DNA of 64,000 bases from Phycisphaerales bacterium Planc_01 (GCA_001603075.1 LVBB01000139.1:141506-205505), one strand, 5' to 3'. Positions 8,086 to 21,127 are shown, counted from the first letter of the stretch. Notes: generated from the sequence alone by a model not told the origin. Made by a program: numbers and translations.

Positions 8086-9084
8086 ATGGCTCAGACGATT
8101 CATGACGTGATCATCATCGGCGCCGGGCCGGCCGGCCTCGGGGCTGGCCTGTACACCGCCCGCGACCGGCTCGACACGCTGATTCTTGAGAAGTTCATGC
8201 CGGGCGGCCAGATCAACAACACCGACCGGATCGAGAACTATCCCGGTTTCGAGAAGATCGACGGGCCGGGCCTGATCGAGCGCATGCAACAGCAGGTCGA
8301 GAGCTTCGGCGCCCAGATCAGGAACGGCGCCGACGTCAGCCGCCTGGAAAGACTCCCGAACGGCCAGATTGCGGCTCATGCCGGCAACAACACGTATGTC
8401 GCCCGGGCGTTGATTCTTGCGCCTGGAAGCAGCTACCGCAAGCTGGGCGTACCCGGTGAAGACGAATTCCGCAACGCCGGAGCGGGCGTCAGCTACTGCG
8501 GCACCTGTGATGCGCCGTTCTTTCGAGAGAAGGCCGTCGTCTCCGTCGGGGGCGGCAACACCGCGCTCGAGGAGACACTGCACCTGGCCAAGTATGCCAG
8601 CAAGGTGACGCTGATTCACCGTCGCAGCGAGTTTCGCGCCGAGAAGGTACTCGTCGAGGAGCTGCTGGCCAAGTCCAACGAGCCGAACTCGAACCTGGTC
8701 ATCCAGTACGACACCGTCGCCACGGCCATTGAAGGCGCGGGCAAGGTTCAGTCGGTCAAGCTCAGGAATGTGAAGACGAACGTGGAGGAGTCCTGTCCGT
8801 GTGACGGCGTCTTCATCTTCGTCGGCATGGTCCCCAACACGGACTTTCTCAAGGGGTTTGTGGAACTGACAGACGTCGGGTTCATCAAGTGCGACTGTGC
8901 CTATCTGCGGACGAGCGTTCCCGGTGTCTTTGCGGCCGGCGACTGCCGGATCGGTGCGGCGATGCAACTGGTCACGGCGGTCGCGGACGGGGTCAACGCG
9001 GCGATGCAACTGAAGCAGTACTTCCGCGATCCCGCCTGGTGGAACATGCCCGTCAACGACATGCTCAGTCCGGGCGGGTGGTAA
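8086..9084 (+). CDS. trxB: Thioredoxin reductase (NADPH, FAD)
   Basis: A 332-residue low-molecular-weight thioredoxin reductase. The FAD-binding GxGxxG is in IIGAGPAGLGAG at the N terminus. The redox motif is CGTCDA rather than the common CATCDG. The NADPH domain has VGGGNTALEE and the HRRSEFRAEK block that contacts the 2'-phosphate, so NADPH use is expected. The C-terminal FAD motif VFAAGDC is present. SD GGAG precedes the ATG. It lies 27 bp after trxA, giving a complete NADPH-TrxB-TrxA disulfide reductase unit. The substituted active-site residues flank the cysteines, which are themselves intact. Confidence 0.94.
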   Translation: MAQTIHDVIIIGAGPAGLGAGLYTARDRLDTLILEKFMPGGQINNTDRIENYPGFEKIDGPGLIERMQQQVESFGAQIRNGADVSRLERLPNGQIAAHAGNNTYVARALILAPGSSYRKLGVPGEDEFRNAGAGVSYCGTCDAPFFREKAVVSVGGGNTALEETLHLAKYASKVTLIHRRSEFRAEKVLVEELLAKSNEPNSNLVIQYDTVATAIEGAGKVQSVKLRNVKTNVEESCPCDGVFIFVGMVPNTDFLKGFVELTDVGFIKCDCAYLRTSVPGVFAAGDCRIGAAMQLVTAVADGVNAAMQLKQYFRDPAWWNMPVNDMLSPGGW

Positions 9085-9103
9085 GTCCCGTCGGATCGGG
9101 ACG

Positions 9104-10648
9104 TTACCAGAAGACGATGTAGAAGACCGCGACCGCTGCCAACACGGCGGCGGCGGCGATCTTCACCTCGGGCACGGTCCGGGCATCCAGATCTTCGCGG
9201 ACGGGCAGCACCCTCGGCCTGTCCAGCGGCTTGAGCCAGGCGATCAGTCCCATGATCGCCACCACGATCCCGAAGGTCAGGGCGACCTGAATCAGAAAGT
9301 GTATCCTCTGCGAGAACGCCTGGAACAGCCCGTAGATCACCGGGCCGCAGATCAGGGCCGCCACGCCCGCGGCGCCGGGCGCCTTCGGGACCACCATGCC
9401 GAACAAGAACGCCGCGACCACGCCGGGCCAGATGTAGCCCTGGAATTGCTGGATGTAGTTGAACACGCCGCCGAATCTCGGATCGGCCAGCCTCGGCGCG
9501 AGCAGACAGCCGGCGATGACAAAAACGGCGGTGGTGACGCGGCCCAGGAGCAACAGTCGCGATTGTGACGCCTTTCGGTCGAGCATTCGGTTGTAGACAT
9601 CCATCGTGAAGATCGTCGAGGCGGAGTTGAGCATGGAGGCCAGCGAGCTGATGACCGCGCCGGCGATGGCCGCGAGCATGAACCCGCGCAGTCCCGCCGG
9701 GACCAGGTTGCGGATCAATGTGGGAAAGGCCTCATCGGACGACTCCATCTGGCTGCCGTAGAGCTGGTACGACATGATACCGGGTAGCACGATGGCGAAG
9801 GGAATCAGCAGCCAGAGCGCCCCGGCGAAGATCACACCAAGCTGGCCGTCCCGCAGTGTCCTGGCGGCCAGATTGCGCTGCACGATGAACTGGTTCAGGC
9901 CGCAGTAATACACCAGCACGATCCACATGCCCGACAGCACGCCCGTCCAGGGCAACCCCTCGTGGCCGGCGGGCAGGACCATGTGCAGCTTGTCGGCGTT
10001 GCTCGTCGAGAACTGTTCCCAGCCGCCGCAGGCGTGCAGACCCAGGAAGAACGTGACAATCCCTCCGATCAGCAGCGCGCCGCCCTGGAACAGATCGGCC
10101 CAGGCCACCGCCTTGAGCCCGCCCCAGACGGTGTAGATCGCGGCGATCGAGCCGATGAGCCAAACGCCCCTGGTCAGACTCACGTCGAAGATCTTCTGCA
10201 GGGTCAGGCCGCCGGAATAGAGCACGGCCGTCAGCAGCACGGCGACGTAGATCACTACAGTCGTCAGCGCCATGAGCGTCCGTGCGGCGGAGTTGTAGCG
10301 GTACTCCAGATACTCGGGCATCGTGTAGATGCCCGCTTTCAGGAAGCGGGGCAGCAGCGTGAAGGCGATCACGACGATGCCGATGCTGCCGAACAACTGC
10401 CAGTTGCTCACCGCCAGACCGATACTGCCGGCGCCCTGGCCGGCCATGCCGACGAACTGCTCGGTAGAGATGTTGGCAGCGACGATGGACAGTCCGATGA
10501 GCGGCCAGGTCAGGCCGCGACCGGCAAGGAAGTAGTCTTCGCTGGTCTTCTCCCGCCGACTCTTGAACATGCTGAAGGCAACCACCGCCACGATGAACGT
10601 CAGAAACACACCGATATCGAAGGGATTCAGATCCATGCGCCGGCCCAT
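9104..10648 (-). CDS. Sodium/solute symporter (SSS family, SGLT-like)
   Basis: A 514-residue integral membrane protein with about 14 hydrophobic helices. SSS signatures are visible: EDYFLAGRGLTWPLIGLSIVAANISTEQFVG near residue 40, GIYTMPEYLEYRYN, and the conserved AAIYTVWGGLKAVAWAD segment found in SGLT-type sugar transporters. Na+-coupled uptake of a sugar or sugar derivative is likely, which fits the nearby glycosidase genes. Two start codons lie close together: 10648 (used here) and MDLNPFD at 10636, which may be the true start. It converges with trxB, with only about 20 bp between the stops. Confidence 0.9.
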   Translation of the reverse strand: MGRRMDLNPFDIGVFLTFIVAVVAFSMFKSRREKTSEDYFLAGRGLTWPLIGLSIVAANISTEQFVGMAGQGAGSIGLAVSNWQLFGSIGIVVIAFTLLPRFLKAGIYTMPEYLEYRYNSAARTLMALTTVVIYVAVLLTAVLYSGGLTLQKIFDVSLTRGVWLIGSIAAIYTVWGGLKAVAWADLFQGGALLIGGIVTFFLGLHACGGWEQFSTSNADKLHMVLPAGHEGLPWTGVLSGMWIVLVYYCGLNQFIVQRNLAARTLRDGQLGVIFAGALWLLIPFAIVLPGIMSYQLYGSQMESSDEAFPTLIRNLVPAGLRGFMLAAIAGAVISSLASMLNSASTIFTMDVYNRMLDRKASQSRLLLLGRVTTAVFVIAGCLLAPRLADPRFGGVFNYIQQFQGYIWPGVVAAFLFGMVVPKAPGAAGVAALICGPVIYGLFQAFSQRIHFLIQVALTFGIVVAIMGLIAWLKPLDRPRVLPVREDLDARTVPEVKIAAAAVLAAVAVFYIVFW

Positions 10649-11009
10649 CCAAGAAGACTGCCTTGGGACATTGGTCAGGTCATTATAGGGGCTTGTGCTT
10701 TCGCCTCAACGACAAAGTCGGCGTGGCGATCCAAGATCGCCTGCGGCCGATAATGCACACCGACACGATCGTCGGACCGCTGGAAACAGGGCTCGCGCAG
10801 GCACAACGCCATCCTAACGAAAACCTGCTTCGATCCTAATGGAGTGCCGATTCACTGGTGCCGATATGACTGGCGGTCCGGCAACCACAGAAGGTTGCCT
10901 GGGGGCACAAGGACAGGCCATCACCATCGCGTTTGATGCGATGGGCCGCTGGCCGCCCGACGCCATTTTCGAAACGATGCCGTCGGGAAGCACGGAAAGG
11001 CAACGCGCT
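10649..11009. other. Intergenic region between divergent symporter and phosphoesterase genes
   Basis: About 360 bp separating divergently transcribed genes. It must contain both promoters. No operator-like palindrome stood out. Confidence 0.4.
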
Positions 11010-11903
11010 ATGTTGAATCACTCCGGGCAGATGCTCGATCGACGTCAATTCCTCCAGACCCTGCTGGCCGCGGCGGGCGGGCTGACCGCGATCGGATCCA
11101 GCCGGGCCTTCGCCACGCCCGGCGGGGAATCGGCATATTGGGCGTTTCTGTCGGATACGCACATTGCCGGCGACCCCGACAACAAGTATCGAGGCTTCTG
11201 CCCTTATCAGAACTTCAGGGAGATCCGCCGCCAGATCATGGCCGGTCCCCCGGAAGGCCTCGTGGTCACCGGCGATGTGGCACGCCAGAACGGGCGTTTC
11301 GACGACTACCACAACTTCTGCGACCTCGTCGCACCGATCGCCCACGAACGGCCGGTCCACCTGGCCACGGGCAATCACGACGACCGAGACAACTTCCTCC
11401 ATGCGTTCCAGAAGTCCAACCACCCGTCGTGGGTGGTCAACGGCAAGCGTATGCTGGCCGTCAACACCGGCCCGGTCAAGCTGATCATCCTCGATTCGCT
11501 GCTCTTCGTGGATCTTCCGTGGGGACGTCTGGGCAACGGCCAGCGCGCCTGGCTCCAGACGTATCTTCGCGCCTGTGACGAAAGCCCGGTGGTCCTGATG
11601 CTCCACCATCCGATCATCGGCAAGGACGCCCTCTGGGACGCCAAGTCATTGCTGCGGCTGATCAAACCGATGGCAAAGGTCAAAGCCATCGTCCACGGGC
11701 ATTCGCATCGCTTCGGCTTCGGGCAATGGGAGGGCATCCACCTGATCAACCTGCCGGCCACCGGCTACAGCATGGATGGCGACCAGCCCGTTGGCTGGGT
11801 CGAGGCGCACCTGGGCGCCGCGGAGGGCCTCTTCACTCTGCACGCGCTCGAAGGCAACAGGCGACTCGACGGCCACACCACGCGTCTGCGCTGGCGAACG
11901 TAG
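11010..11903 (+). CDS. Tat-exported calcineurin-like metallophosphoesterase
   Basis: A 297-residue metallophosphoesterase. The five metal-binding blocks are recognisable: FLSDTHI, VVTGDVA, TGNHDD, LMLHHP and HGHSHRFGF, for a dinuclear metal centre. The N terminus, DRRQFLQTLLAAAGG, carries a twin-arginine and hydrophobic stretch with a later AFA cleavage-like site, so Tat export is likely. The ATG at 11010 has GGAAAGG upstream; the frame stays open for 57 further codons upstream, but those lack the signal context. It lies about 120 bp before the GH2 gene on the same strand, consistent with an operon. The substrate is unknown; a phosphoester or phosphosugar in the periplasm would fit the neighbours. 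Confidence 0.85.
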   Translation: MLNHSGQMLDRRQFLQTLLAAAGGLTAIGSSRAFATPGGESAYWAFLSDTHIAGDPDNKYRGFCPYQNFREIRRQIMAGPPEGLVVTGDVARQNGRFDDYHNFCDLVAPIAHERPVHLATGNHDDRDNFLHAFQKSNHPSWVVNGKRMLAVNTGPVKLIILDSLLFVDLPWGRLGNGQRAWLQTYLRACDESPVVLMLHHPIIGKDALWDAKSLLRLIKPMAKVKAIVHGHSHRFGFGQWEGIHLINLPATGYSMDGDQPVGWVEAHLGAAEGLFTLHALEGNRRLDGHTTRLRWRT

Positions 11904-11945
11904 GCTTGCCATTTCCGACTCAAGATGGTATATCCGGGTCCGTGA

Positions 11946-15242
<3,297 letters not shown>

Positions 15243-15350
15243 GCCCGGACACTCCGTGCGTTGGCGCTTGGTTTTTCCAGGATTTTTGCCCGGGCGCCCT
15301 GTAACATGGACCTCGAATGCGCAATTGAACGTATGTCGATGGTCGGTGCT

Positions 15351-15932
15351 ATGGCAAAACCTGTTGAGCAAACACCTTACGACGATCTCGTGGTACAGGC
15401 CAAGACGCAGTCGGGCGCTTTGGCAGAGCTTTACGAACTGTATTACGAGCGAATCTACAGGTTTTGCGTCCATCGACTGTACAGTACCGCGGCAGCCGAG
15501 GACATCACCTCCGGCGTATTCCTGACGGTGGCCGCCGCGATCCGACAATTCAAAGGCTGCACCGAGCAGGATTTCCGGGCCTGGATCTTCACCATCGCCG
15601 CCAACCAGGCCAACGCCTATATCCGGAAGACCTCCCGGCGCAAGAGACTGATGGAGAATGTCGTGGCGATGCGACGGGCGGCCCAGCCGCAGGACAGTCC
15701 TTGGTCCGTGATGGATTGGCCGACATTGTACACCGCCATACTGCAACTGAAACCCGAGCATCAGACGGTCCTGACGCTGCGATTCTTCGAGAATATGGAC
15801 TTCGATGAGATAGGCCGAGTGATGGACATCAAGCCCGCGACGATCCGGGTCACCGTGCACAGGATTCTCCGCAGGCTCAGAGACGTCCTGCGGGATGATT
15901 TCGGCTGTGAGGAGCGCGATGAAGGAGCGTGA
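15351..15932 (+). CDS. ECF-type RNA polymerase sigma factor
   Basis: A 193-residue sigma factor with sigma region 2 (ELYELYYERIYRFCVHRLY...AAEDITSGVFLTVAAAIRQF, then FRAWIFTIAANQANAYIRK) and sigma region 4 (LKPEHQTVLTLRFFENMDFDEIGRVMDIKPATIRVTVHRILRRLRD, a helix-turn-helix). The exact start is uncertain: 15351 begins at MAKPVEQ, but ATGs at 15306 and 15333 are in frame and none has a strong SD. Its 3' end overlaps the start of the membrane anti-sigma gene by 14 nt, so the two are translationally coupled and probably form a signal-transduction pair. Confidence 0.9.
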   Translation: MAKPVEQTPYDDLVVQAKTQSGALAELYELYYERIYRFCVHRLYSTAAAEDITSGVFLTVAAAIRQFKGCTEQDFRAWIFTIAANQANAYIRKTSRRKRLMENVVAMRRAAQPQDSPWSVMDWPTLYTAILQLKPEHQTVLTLRFFENMDFDEIGRVMDIKPATIRVTVHRILRRLRDVLRDDFGCEERDEGA

Positions 15933-17448
15933 TTTCGAGAGACTGGTTGGGGGTCTGGAGATCGACGTCGAGCCGAATCCGGCCCATAGGGACCGTCTGC
16001 GACAGCAGATGTTGGCGACATTCGAGACGGTCGGTCGCTCCGTCGGGCCGTCCCTGGCGCCAACCCCGCAGAAGGCCTCGCTCACGGTATTCCCGCCGGT
16101 GGCGAAGGTTGCTGTGGCGGCCGCTATCGTCGTGGCCGCAATCTTCGGCGCCCAGGCAATGGTTCGACGCGGATGGGGGCCACCCACGCTGAACCAGGTC
16201 CGCCAGGCCACGGAGAGGATGGCCTGGATGCACGCGGTGGTCACCGAACACCGCGATGGGACGGTCCGCACCGAGCAACACTGGAACGATTTTTCCTCTC
16301 GGAAGGCGTACATCCTGGCCTCCGACCGCTCTGTGATCGTCTCCGAATTCGGATCGGGCCGGCGCGAGCTGCTGTACAGTCCTCAGATCAAGGCGGTGGT
16401 CATCAGCGAGCTTCCGGGCAAGGGGCTTTTCGGCGCGGATTCGGCGTACACACTCGTCGATGCCTTCGCCGTTTTTGCCGCTCAGAACGATGTCACCGTG
16501 GCGCAGTGGACCGATCGCTACGAAGGCCAGAAGGTGCTGATGTACGAACTGGACAAATCCGATCCCGGCTCCACCGTCGCCGGCCGGCGCGTCGGCCGAC
16601 TCACGATGCGGCTCATGGCCGATCCGGAAACGCGGCGGCTTGTCGGCGCCCATGTCGAGCAACTCAGCGGCAGCGGGGCCGTGCTCAGTCGCCAGGAATG
16701 GGCCATGAGCTATCCCCAGTCGGGCCCGACGAGCATTTACGATCTTGGCGTGCCCGAATCGGCCAGGGTCATCCATCGCACAAGTCAGACGATCGGAACC
16801 CCCTCCCAGGAGCCCCGACCGATTCCCACGCCCGAAGACCTGGGCCGCTCCCGGCTGATGCCGTTGGAGATCGCGCTGCCCAAACCACAGTTCGTCGGAA
16901 CGCCGAAGGACATGCAGACACCCAATCTCGAAAGGCCGCGCGGAGGACCCCGGCCGCCGTTTCTGGTGCCGGTGGGGACGACGAACCTCGCCCTGGGAAA
17001 GCCGGTCTCCTCCAGCGACCCCGAGCCGCTGATCGGGACGCTCGACATGATTACCGACGGCGACAAGGAAGCCACCGACGGCAGCGTCGTCGAACTGGGA
17101 CCGGGCGTGCAGCATGTCACGATCGATCTGCAGGAACGCTGTGAAATCTATGCGATCGTGGTCTGGCACTATCATCTGCGGCCCCACGTCTATCTGGGCA
17201 TGGTCGTTCAGGTCTCCAACGATCCGCTGTTTGCCGGCCGGGCCAGGACGGTCTTCAACAACGATGTGGACAACACGACGGGCCAGGGCAAAGGAACCGA
17301 CCTGTACTACACCGAGACGAACGAGGGCAAGCTGATCGACACGCAAGGCGTTCAGGCGCGCTACATTCGCCTGTACAGCAACGGCCATGCCGCCGGTGAT
17401 GTGAACCACTACATCGAAGTCGAGGTCTACGGCCGCGCCGTCCCGTGA
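15919..17448 (+). CDS. Membrane anti-sigma-like protein with C-terminal discoidin-like domain
   Basis: A 509-residue protein whose start (SD GAGGAG, ATG at 15919) lies inside the end of the ECF sigma gene. The short N-terminal cytoplasmic part (1-60) would bind sigma. One TM helix (about 63-83, VAVAAAIVVAAIFGAQ) is followed by a LolA/FecR-like region (about 90-240), a Pro-rich linker, and a C-terminal F5/8-type (discoidin) module (about 355-509). The module opens NLALGKPVSSSD, includes ITDGDKEATDG, and ends with a YIRLYSNG-type strand. Discoidin modules usually bind sugars, so the ectodomain may sense glycans. No zinc-finger anti-sigma motif is visible in the N terminus. Function as an anti-sigma factor is inferred from position and topology. 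Confidence 0.75.
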   Translation: MKERDFERLVGGLEIDVEPNPAHRDRLRQQMLATFETVGRSVGPSLAPTPQKASLTVFPPVAKVAVAAAIVVAAIFGAQAMVRRGWGPPTLNQVRQATERMAWMHAVVTEHRDGTVRTEQHWNDFSSRKAYILASDRSVIVSEFGSGRRELLYSPQIKAVVISELPGKGLFGADSAYTLVDAFAVFAAQNDVTVAQWTDRYEGQKVLMYELDKSDPGSTVAGRRVGRLTMRLMADPETRRLVGAHVEQLSGSGAVLSRQEWAMSYPQSGPTSIYDLGVPESARVIHRTSQTIGTPSQEPRPIPTPEDLGRSRLMPLEIALPKPQFVGTPKDMQTPNLERPRGGPRPPFLVPVGTTNLALGKPVSSSDPEPLIGTLDMITDGDKEATDGSVVELGPGVQHVTIDLQERCEIYAIVVWHYHLRPHVYLGMVVQVSNDPLFAGRARTVFNNDVDNTTGQGKGTDLYYTETNEGKLIDTQGVQARYIRLYSNGHAAGDVNHYIEVEVYGRAVP

Positions 17449-17481
17449 TGTCCCCTTCTCCCCGGGTCGCCGAGATCGCGG

Positions 17482-20340
17482 CTACAATGAGCGGCGGATG
17501 GCGGCGGCGATCACTTCCGACGGGCCGGCCTTGGACAGAAAACACTCCACACCGGCCTTGAGCATTCGTTCGCGCGTCGCATCCTCTTCGAGCATGGATA
17601 GCGCGATGACCCGTACGTGAGGCCACTGGGCTCGGATCTGACGCGTGGCTTCTACTCCGTCGATGATCGGCATGACCACGTCCATGATCACGACATCGGG
17701 CTTCAGGTGCGCGGTCAGGGTGATGGCGTCGCGGCCGTTGCCCGCCTGGCCGACGACCTCGATGTCGGATTCCTCCTCCAGAAGGGCGGCCAGTCCGTCG
17801 CGCATGACCTTGTGGTCGTCCACCAGCAGGATGCGGAACTTGTGTGTGCTCGCAAGCCGGTCTGCCGCCTGTCGGGGCGCCGGCGCACTCGAGACCGACA
17901 GGATCGGCACCTCGGCACGACGAGTCGCCTCTTCGCCCGGCACACTCAGCGGGATCGTCAGAATCAGACGACTGCCGCGGCCGGGCGCGCTGTGCACCGT
18001 CAGCGAGCCGCCGAGGAACTGAACGCGCTCGCGAATGGTGAAGAGCCCGAAAGCGCCCTGACTGGCGCTGTCCAGGCACTCCGGGGCGAATCCGCGTCCT
18101 TTGTCGCACACGGCCAGGCGGATGGATCCATCCCGCTGCTGCACGACGATCGCCGCCCGCCTGACGCCGGCATGCTTGACGATGTTGAAGAGCATCTCCC
18201 TTGTGGCTTTGTACAGAAACGTCTTGAGGGTCTGCGACGGGAGGTCCACGCCGGAGCCGACCTTCAGCCGCACGCGCAGTCCGCACGTCACACGGATCTG
18301 CTCGACCAGCCACTGAAGCACCTCGGCGAGACCGCCGTGGTGCAGCACGGGAGGGCTCAGTTCGTGGGACAATCCTCGCGACTTCTGGATCGACTCGGCG
18401 ATCAGGCCGGTGGTTTCGTCGACGATCTCAAGGAGTTCCGGCGTATCTTTGATCTTCCTGGCGAGGATATTCAATCGGAGCTTGGACCCGACCAGCAGTT
18501 GTTGCAGGTCGTCGTGGAGCAGTTCGGCCAGGCGTCGACGTTCGCGATCCTCGGCCTCGGACAGCTCGGCCGTCAGCCGCTGAAGCTGCGAGGTCCGCTT
18601 CTCCAGCTCTCGCATCGCTTCCTGTCGCTCCGTCACATCCTGCAGGTTCAGCACCAGGAACCGGACCTGCCCGGCGTCGTCCAGCAGGGGCGTCAATTGC
18701 CAGTTCCAATAGCTGACGCCCCGCTCCGGATGCTCGGCGTAGACGAACGGCTTGGCGAGGGCATGGTACGGTTGCCTCGTTCGAACCACCTCCTCGAAGA
18801 GCGCCCGGTTCTCCGCATTGGGGTACAGGGCGAAATGGTTCTTGCCCACGAAGTCATCCGGCTCTTTGCCGTCCACCCTGGCGTAGGCGTCGTTGACCTG
18901 AACGAAGTTGAAATCGCGGTCCATGAACGCCAGCGGTGTGATGGTGTGTCGGAAGAAGCCTTCCAGCAGATGCGATCGTTCGCTCAGGTTCTTCTCCGCC
19001 CGTCGGCGTCGGGACACCTCGTCCTGGAGTCGGCTCACCGTGTCGCCCAGTTCCTTCGTCCGCGTTCGGACTTCCGCCGTCAACTGATCGTTCCGTCGGC
19101 GCAGTGTCGCTTCCATGGCCTTGCGCTGCGTCACGTCGTACAGCACGCCGAGCACACGGACGCCCTGGCCCGTCTTGTTGCGCATCACCTTGCCCCGCGA
19201 CGCCAGCCAGACGATTCTCTGATCGGGACGAACGACACGAAACTCCGCTTCGAAGTCACCGGGGCTCGCCAGGGCCTGCTGCATCTGCGCCTTCAGTCGT
19301 TCCCGATCTTGCGGGTGCACGCGTTCGAAAAACGCCCCGCCGGTCACCGCCGCCTGCCGGTCCACCCCGATCAGACCGTAGACCCGCTCGTCCCAGAAGC
19401 CCTGGTCATTCTCGACATTCCACTCCCACAGGCCCATCCGCCCTCCTTCGAGGGCGGCGCGCAGCCATTGCTCGTTCTGTCGCAGTTGCTCGGTCTGCGA
19501 TCGAAGCCTTTCCGTCTGTTTCTGAAGGCGCTCGTGGGCTTCGTGCAACTCCTCTGCGGCCTGTTTGCTCGCGGTGATGTCCTGCACGGTCCCAAATCCG
19601 CCGAGCAGGGCCCCCTCCTCGTCGAACTCCAGTTCGGCCTTCTCGTGGACCCACTTGACGGCCTCGCCGACCACGATGCGATGCTCGATGTCATAGGGCG
19701 TGCCGCGCAGGGCGGCGGTCCATTGCTCGTTCACTGATTGCCGGTCTTCCGGATGGACGATCGACAGAAACCCCTCATACGTCAGCGGCGTTCCCTCAGG
19801 GATCCCGAACATGCGGTAGGTCTCTGCGGACCATCGCAACTCGTTTCGGCCGACGTCGAGGCGCCAGCTTCCGGTGTGCGCCACCGCCTGGGCGCGGTTG
19901 AGATCCTGCCGGCTCTCACAGACCACTTGTTCGGCCTGCCGGGTCTCGGTGACATCGCGTCCGTAGAGATTGGCATAACCGGCGGCCCGGATCGGAGCGA
20001 TCGCAAAGGAATAGAGAATCGGGCCACACCGCAGTTCGATCTCCCCGCGATCCCCTGTGGTCAGCGCCCGCTCGACGGCCCGGCGGACGTCGTGAGGGAC
20101 ACGCCCGCCGACCGAACACGGCCATGTCTTCACGAGAACATCGCCGGCAGCGTTCGCATACAGCAGTGTGCCGTCCAGGCGGATGCGCAATACGGGAAAC
20201 GGATTCTGTTCGGGGAACAACGCCACGTCACGCAGGGACAGCTCGGTCGGCGCGCGTGAGCCGGACCCCGGTCGCAACGGTGCGACCTTCTCCTGCCGTG
20301 GCACGCTGCCGGCGACCTCTTCCGTCGAACCCTCGGTCAT
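17482..20340 (-). CDS. Multi-PAS hybrid sensor histidine kinase with C-terminal receiver
   Basis: A cytoplasmic 952-residue kinase with no membrane helix. Four to five PAS/PAC modules occupy about residues 35-580; the PAC-like sequences YDIEHRIVVGEAVKWVHEKAELEF and FEAEFRVVRPDQRIVWLASRG are recognisable. A coiled-coil and HisKA_3 dimerisation helix follow, with His609 in AELLHDDLQQLL. Next are a HATPase_c domain with N box (FNIVKHAG) and G box (CDKGRGF), and a C-terminal receiver (about 835-950) with phospho-acceptor Asp887 in VIMDVVMP. The receiver lacks an attached HTH, so output must pass to another protein. The ATG at 20340 has GAGG upstream; a GTG at 20436 with strong GGGGAG is an alternative. 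It is divergent from the second ECF sigma gene. Confidence 0.9.
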   Translation of the reverse strand: MTEGSTEEVAGSVPRQEKVAPLRPGSGSRAPTELSLRDVALFPEQNPFPVLRIRLDGTLLYANAAGDVLVKTWPCSVGGRVPHDVRRAVERALTTGDRGEIELRCGPILYSFAIAPIRAAGYANLYGRDVTETRQAEQVVCESRQDLNRAQAVAHTGSWRLDVGRNELRWSAETYRMFGIPEGTPLTYEGFLSIVHPEDRQSVNEQWTAALRGTPYDIEHRIVVGEAVKWVHEKAELEFDEEGALLGGFGTVQDITASKQAAEELHEAHERLQKQTERLRSQTEQLRQNEQWLRAALEGGRMGLWEWNVENDQGFWDERVYGLIGVDRQAAVTGGAFFERVHPQDRERLKAQMQQALASPGDFEAEFRVVRPDQRIVWLASRGKVMRNKTGQGVRVLGVLYDVTQRKAMEATLRRRNDQLTAEVRTRTKELGDTVSRLQDEVSRRRRAEKNLSERSHLLEGFFRHTITPLAFMDRDFNFVQVNDAYARVDGKEPDDFVGKNHFALYPNAENRALFEEVVRTRQPYHALAKPFVYAEHPERGVSYWNWQLTPLLDDAGQVRFLVLNLQDVTERQEAMRELEKRTSQLQRLTAELSEAEDRERRRLAELLHDDLQQLLVGSKLRLNILARKIKDTPELLEIVDETTGLIAESIQKSRGLSHELSPPVLHHGGLAEVLQWLVEQIRVTCGLRVRLKVGSGVDLPSQTLKTFLYKATREMLFNIVKHAGVRRAAIVVQQRDGSIRLAVCDKGRGFAPECLDSASQGAFGLFTIRERVQFLGGSLTVHSAPGRGSRLILTIPLSVPGEEATRRAEVPILSVSSAPAPRQAADRLASTHKFRILLVDDHKVMRDGLAALLEEESDIEVVGQAGNGRDAITLTAHLKPDVVIMDVVMPIIDGVEATRQIRAQWPHVRVIALSMLEEDATRERMLKAGVECFLSKAGPSEVIAAAIRRSL

Positions 20341-20600
20341 GGCGCGATCCTCGATGCTCCCTTCGACGAATCCCCGTGCGCTTCGCCCGGCGTTGCGTCC
20401 CTCAACGCGACGTCGTGGTGTCGTAGTATACGACACAATTCTCCCCTCGGGAAGGGCAATTGCGGCATTTCTCTCCCGGTCGGCTGTCGGCGGCGATAGA
20501 GTCAGGTCGGTTTTCCGGTAAACGCCGCAACGCCGCGACGACTCTATAGGGGTAGAGATCTCGACGGCGGCCGCCGGGCCATGGCACGAAAACGATTGCT

Positions 20601-21113
20601 TTGCAGGGCAAGACTGTCTTGTCTGACAAGAACTTTGAAAACCTGGTCACGGAGTACGGCCGACAGGTCCTCCATACCGCTGTGCGCGTCCTCGGCGATG
20701 TCAATCTGGCCAACGACGTTCACCAGGAGGTCTTCTTGTCCATCTGGCGGCGCTGGCCCAATTTCAACGGCGACACTCGCTGGCCGGCGTACCTGTACCG
20801 CGCGACCGTCCGAAAGGCACTGGAGGTCGCCCGGAAGACCGACAGACATCGGCAGGAATGCCCGGAAGAGCGAGATTGCGACGATCGTCGGCCCGACGGC
20901 GACATGCGGGCGGACGAACTCCAGACGAAGCTCGTCGCCGCCTTGGCGAAGCTGCCGGCCCACCAGGCGGATGCGTTTGTCCTGTTGCGTCTGGAAGGGC
21001 TGGCGACAACCGAGGTGGCCGCGATCCTGGGCTGCTCTCCGCAGACGGTTCGCGTGCATTTGCACCGGGCCTTGAAGAAGCTCAGCCATGAGTTGAGGCC
21101 CTGCCTGGGCTGA
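20601..21113 (+). CDS. ECF-type RNA polymerase sigma factor (second)
   Basis: A 170-residue sigma factor. Region 2 runs ENLVTEYGRQVLHTAVRVLGDVNLANDVHQEVFLSIWRR, and region 4 contains LPAHQADAFVLLRLEGLATTEVAAILGCSPQTVRVHLHRALKKL, a clear HTH. The predicted start is TTG at 20601, with no strong SD seen, so the exact start is open. It precedes the zinc-finger anti-sigma gene by 14 bp on the same strand, giving a second sigma/anti-sigma pair within 6 kb of the first, separated by the divergent hybrid kinase gene. The large LamG surface protein gene lies downstream and may be in its regulon (inference). Confidence 0.88.
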   Translation: MQGKTVLSDKNFENLVTEYGRQVLHTAVRVLGDVNLANDVHQEVFLSIWRRWPNFNGDTRWPAYLYRATVRKALEVARKTDRHRQECPEERDCDDRRPDGDMRADELQTKLVAALAKLPAHQADAFVLLRLEGLATTEVAAILGCSPQTVRVHLHRALKKLSHELRPCLG

Positions 21114-21127
21114 TGGGAAGGTAGCGT

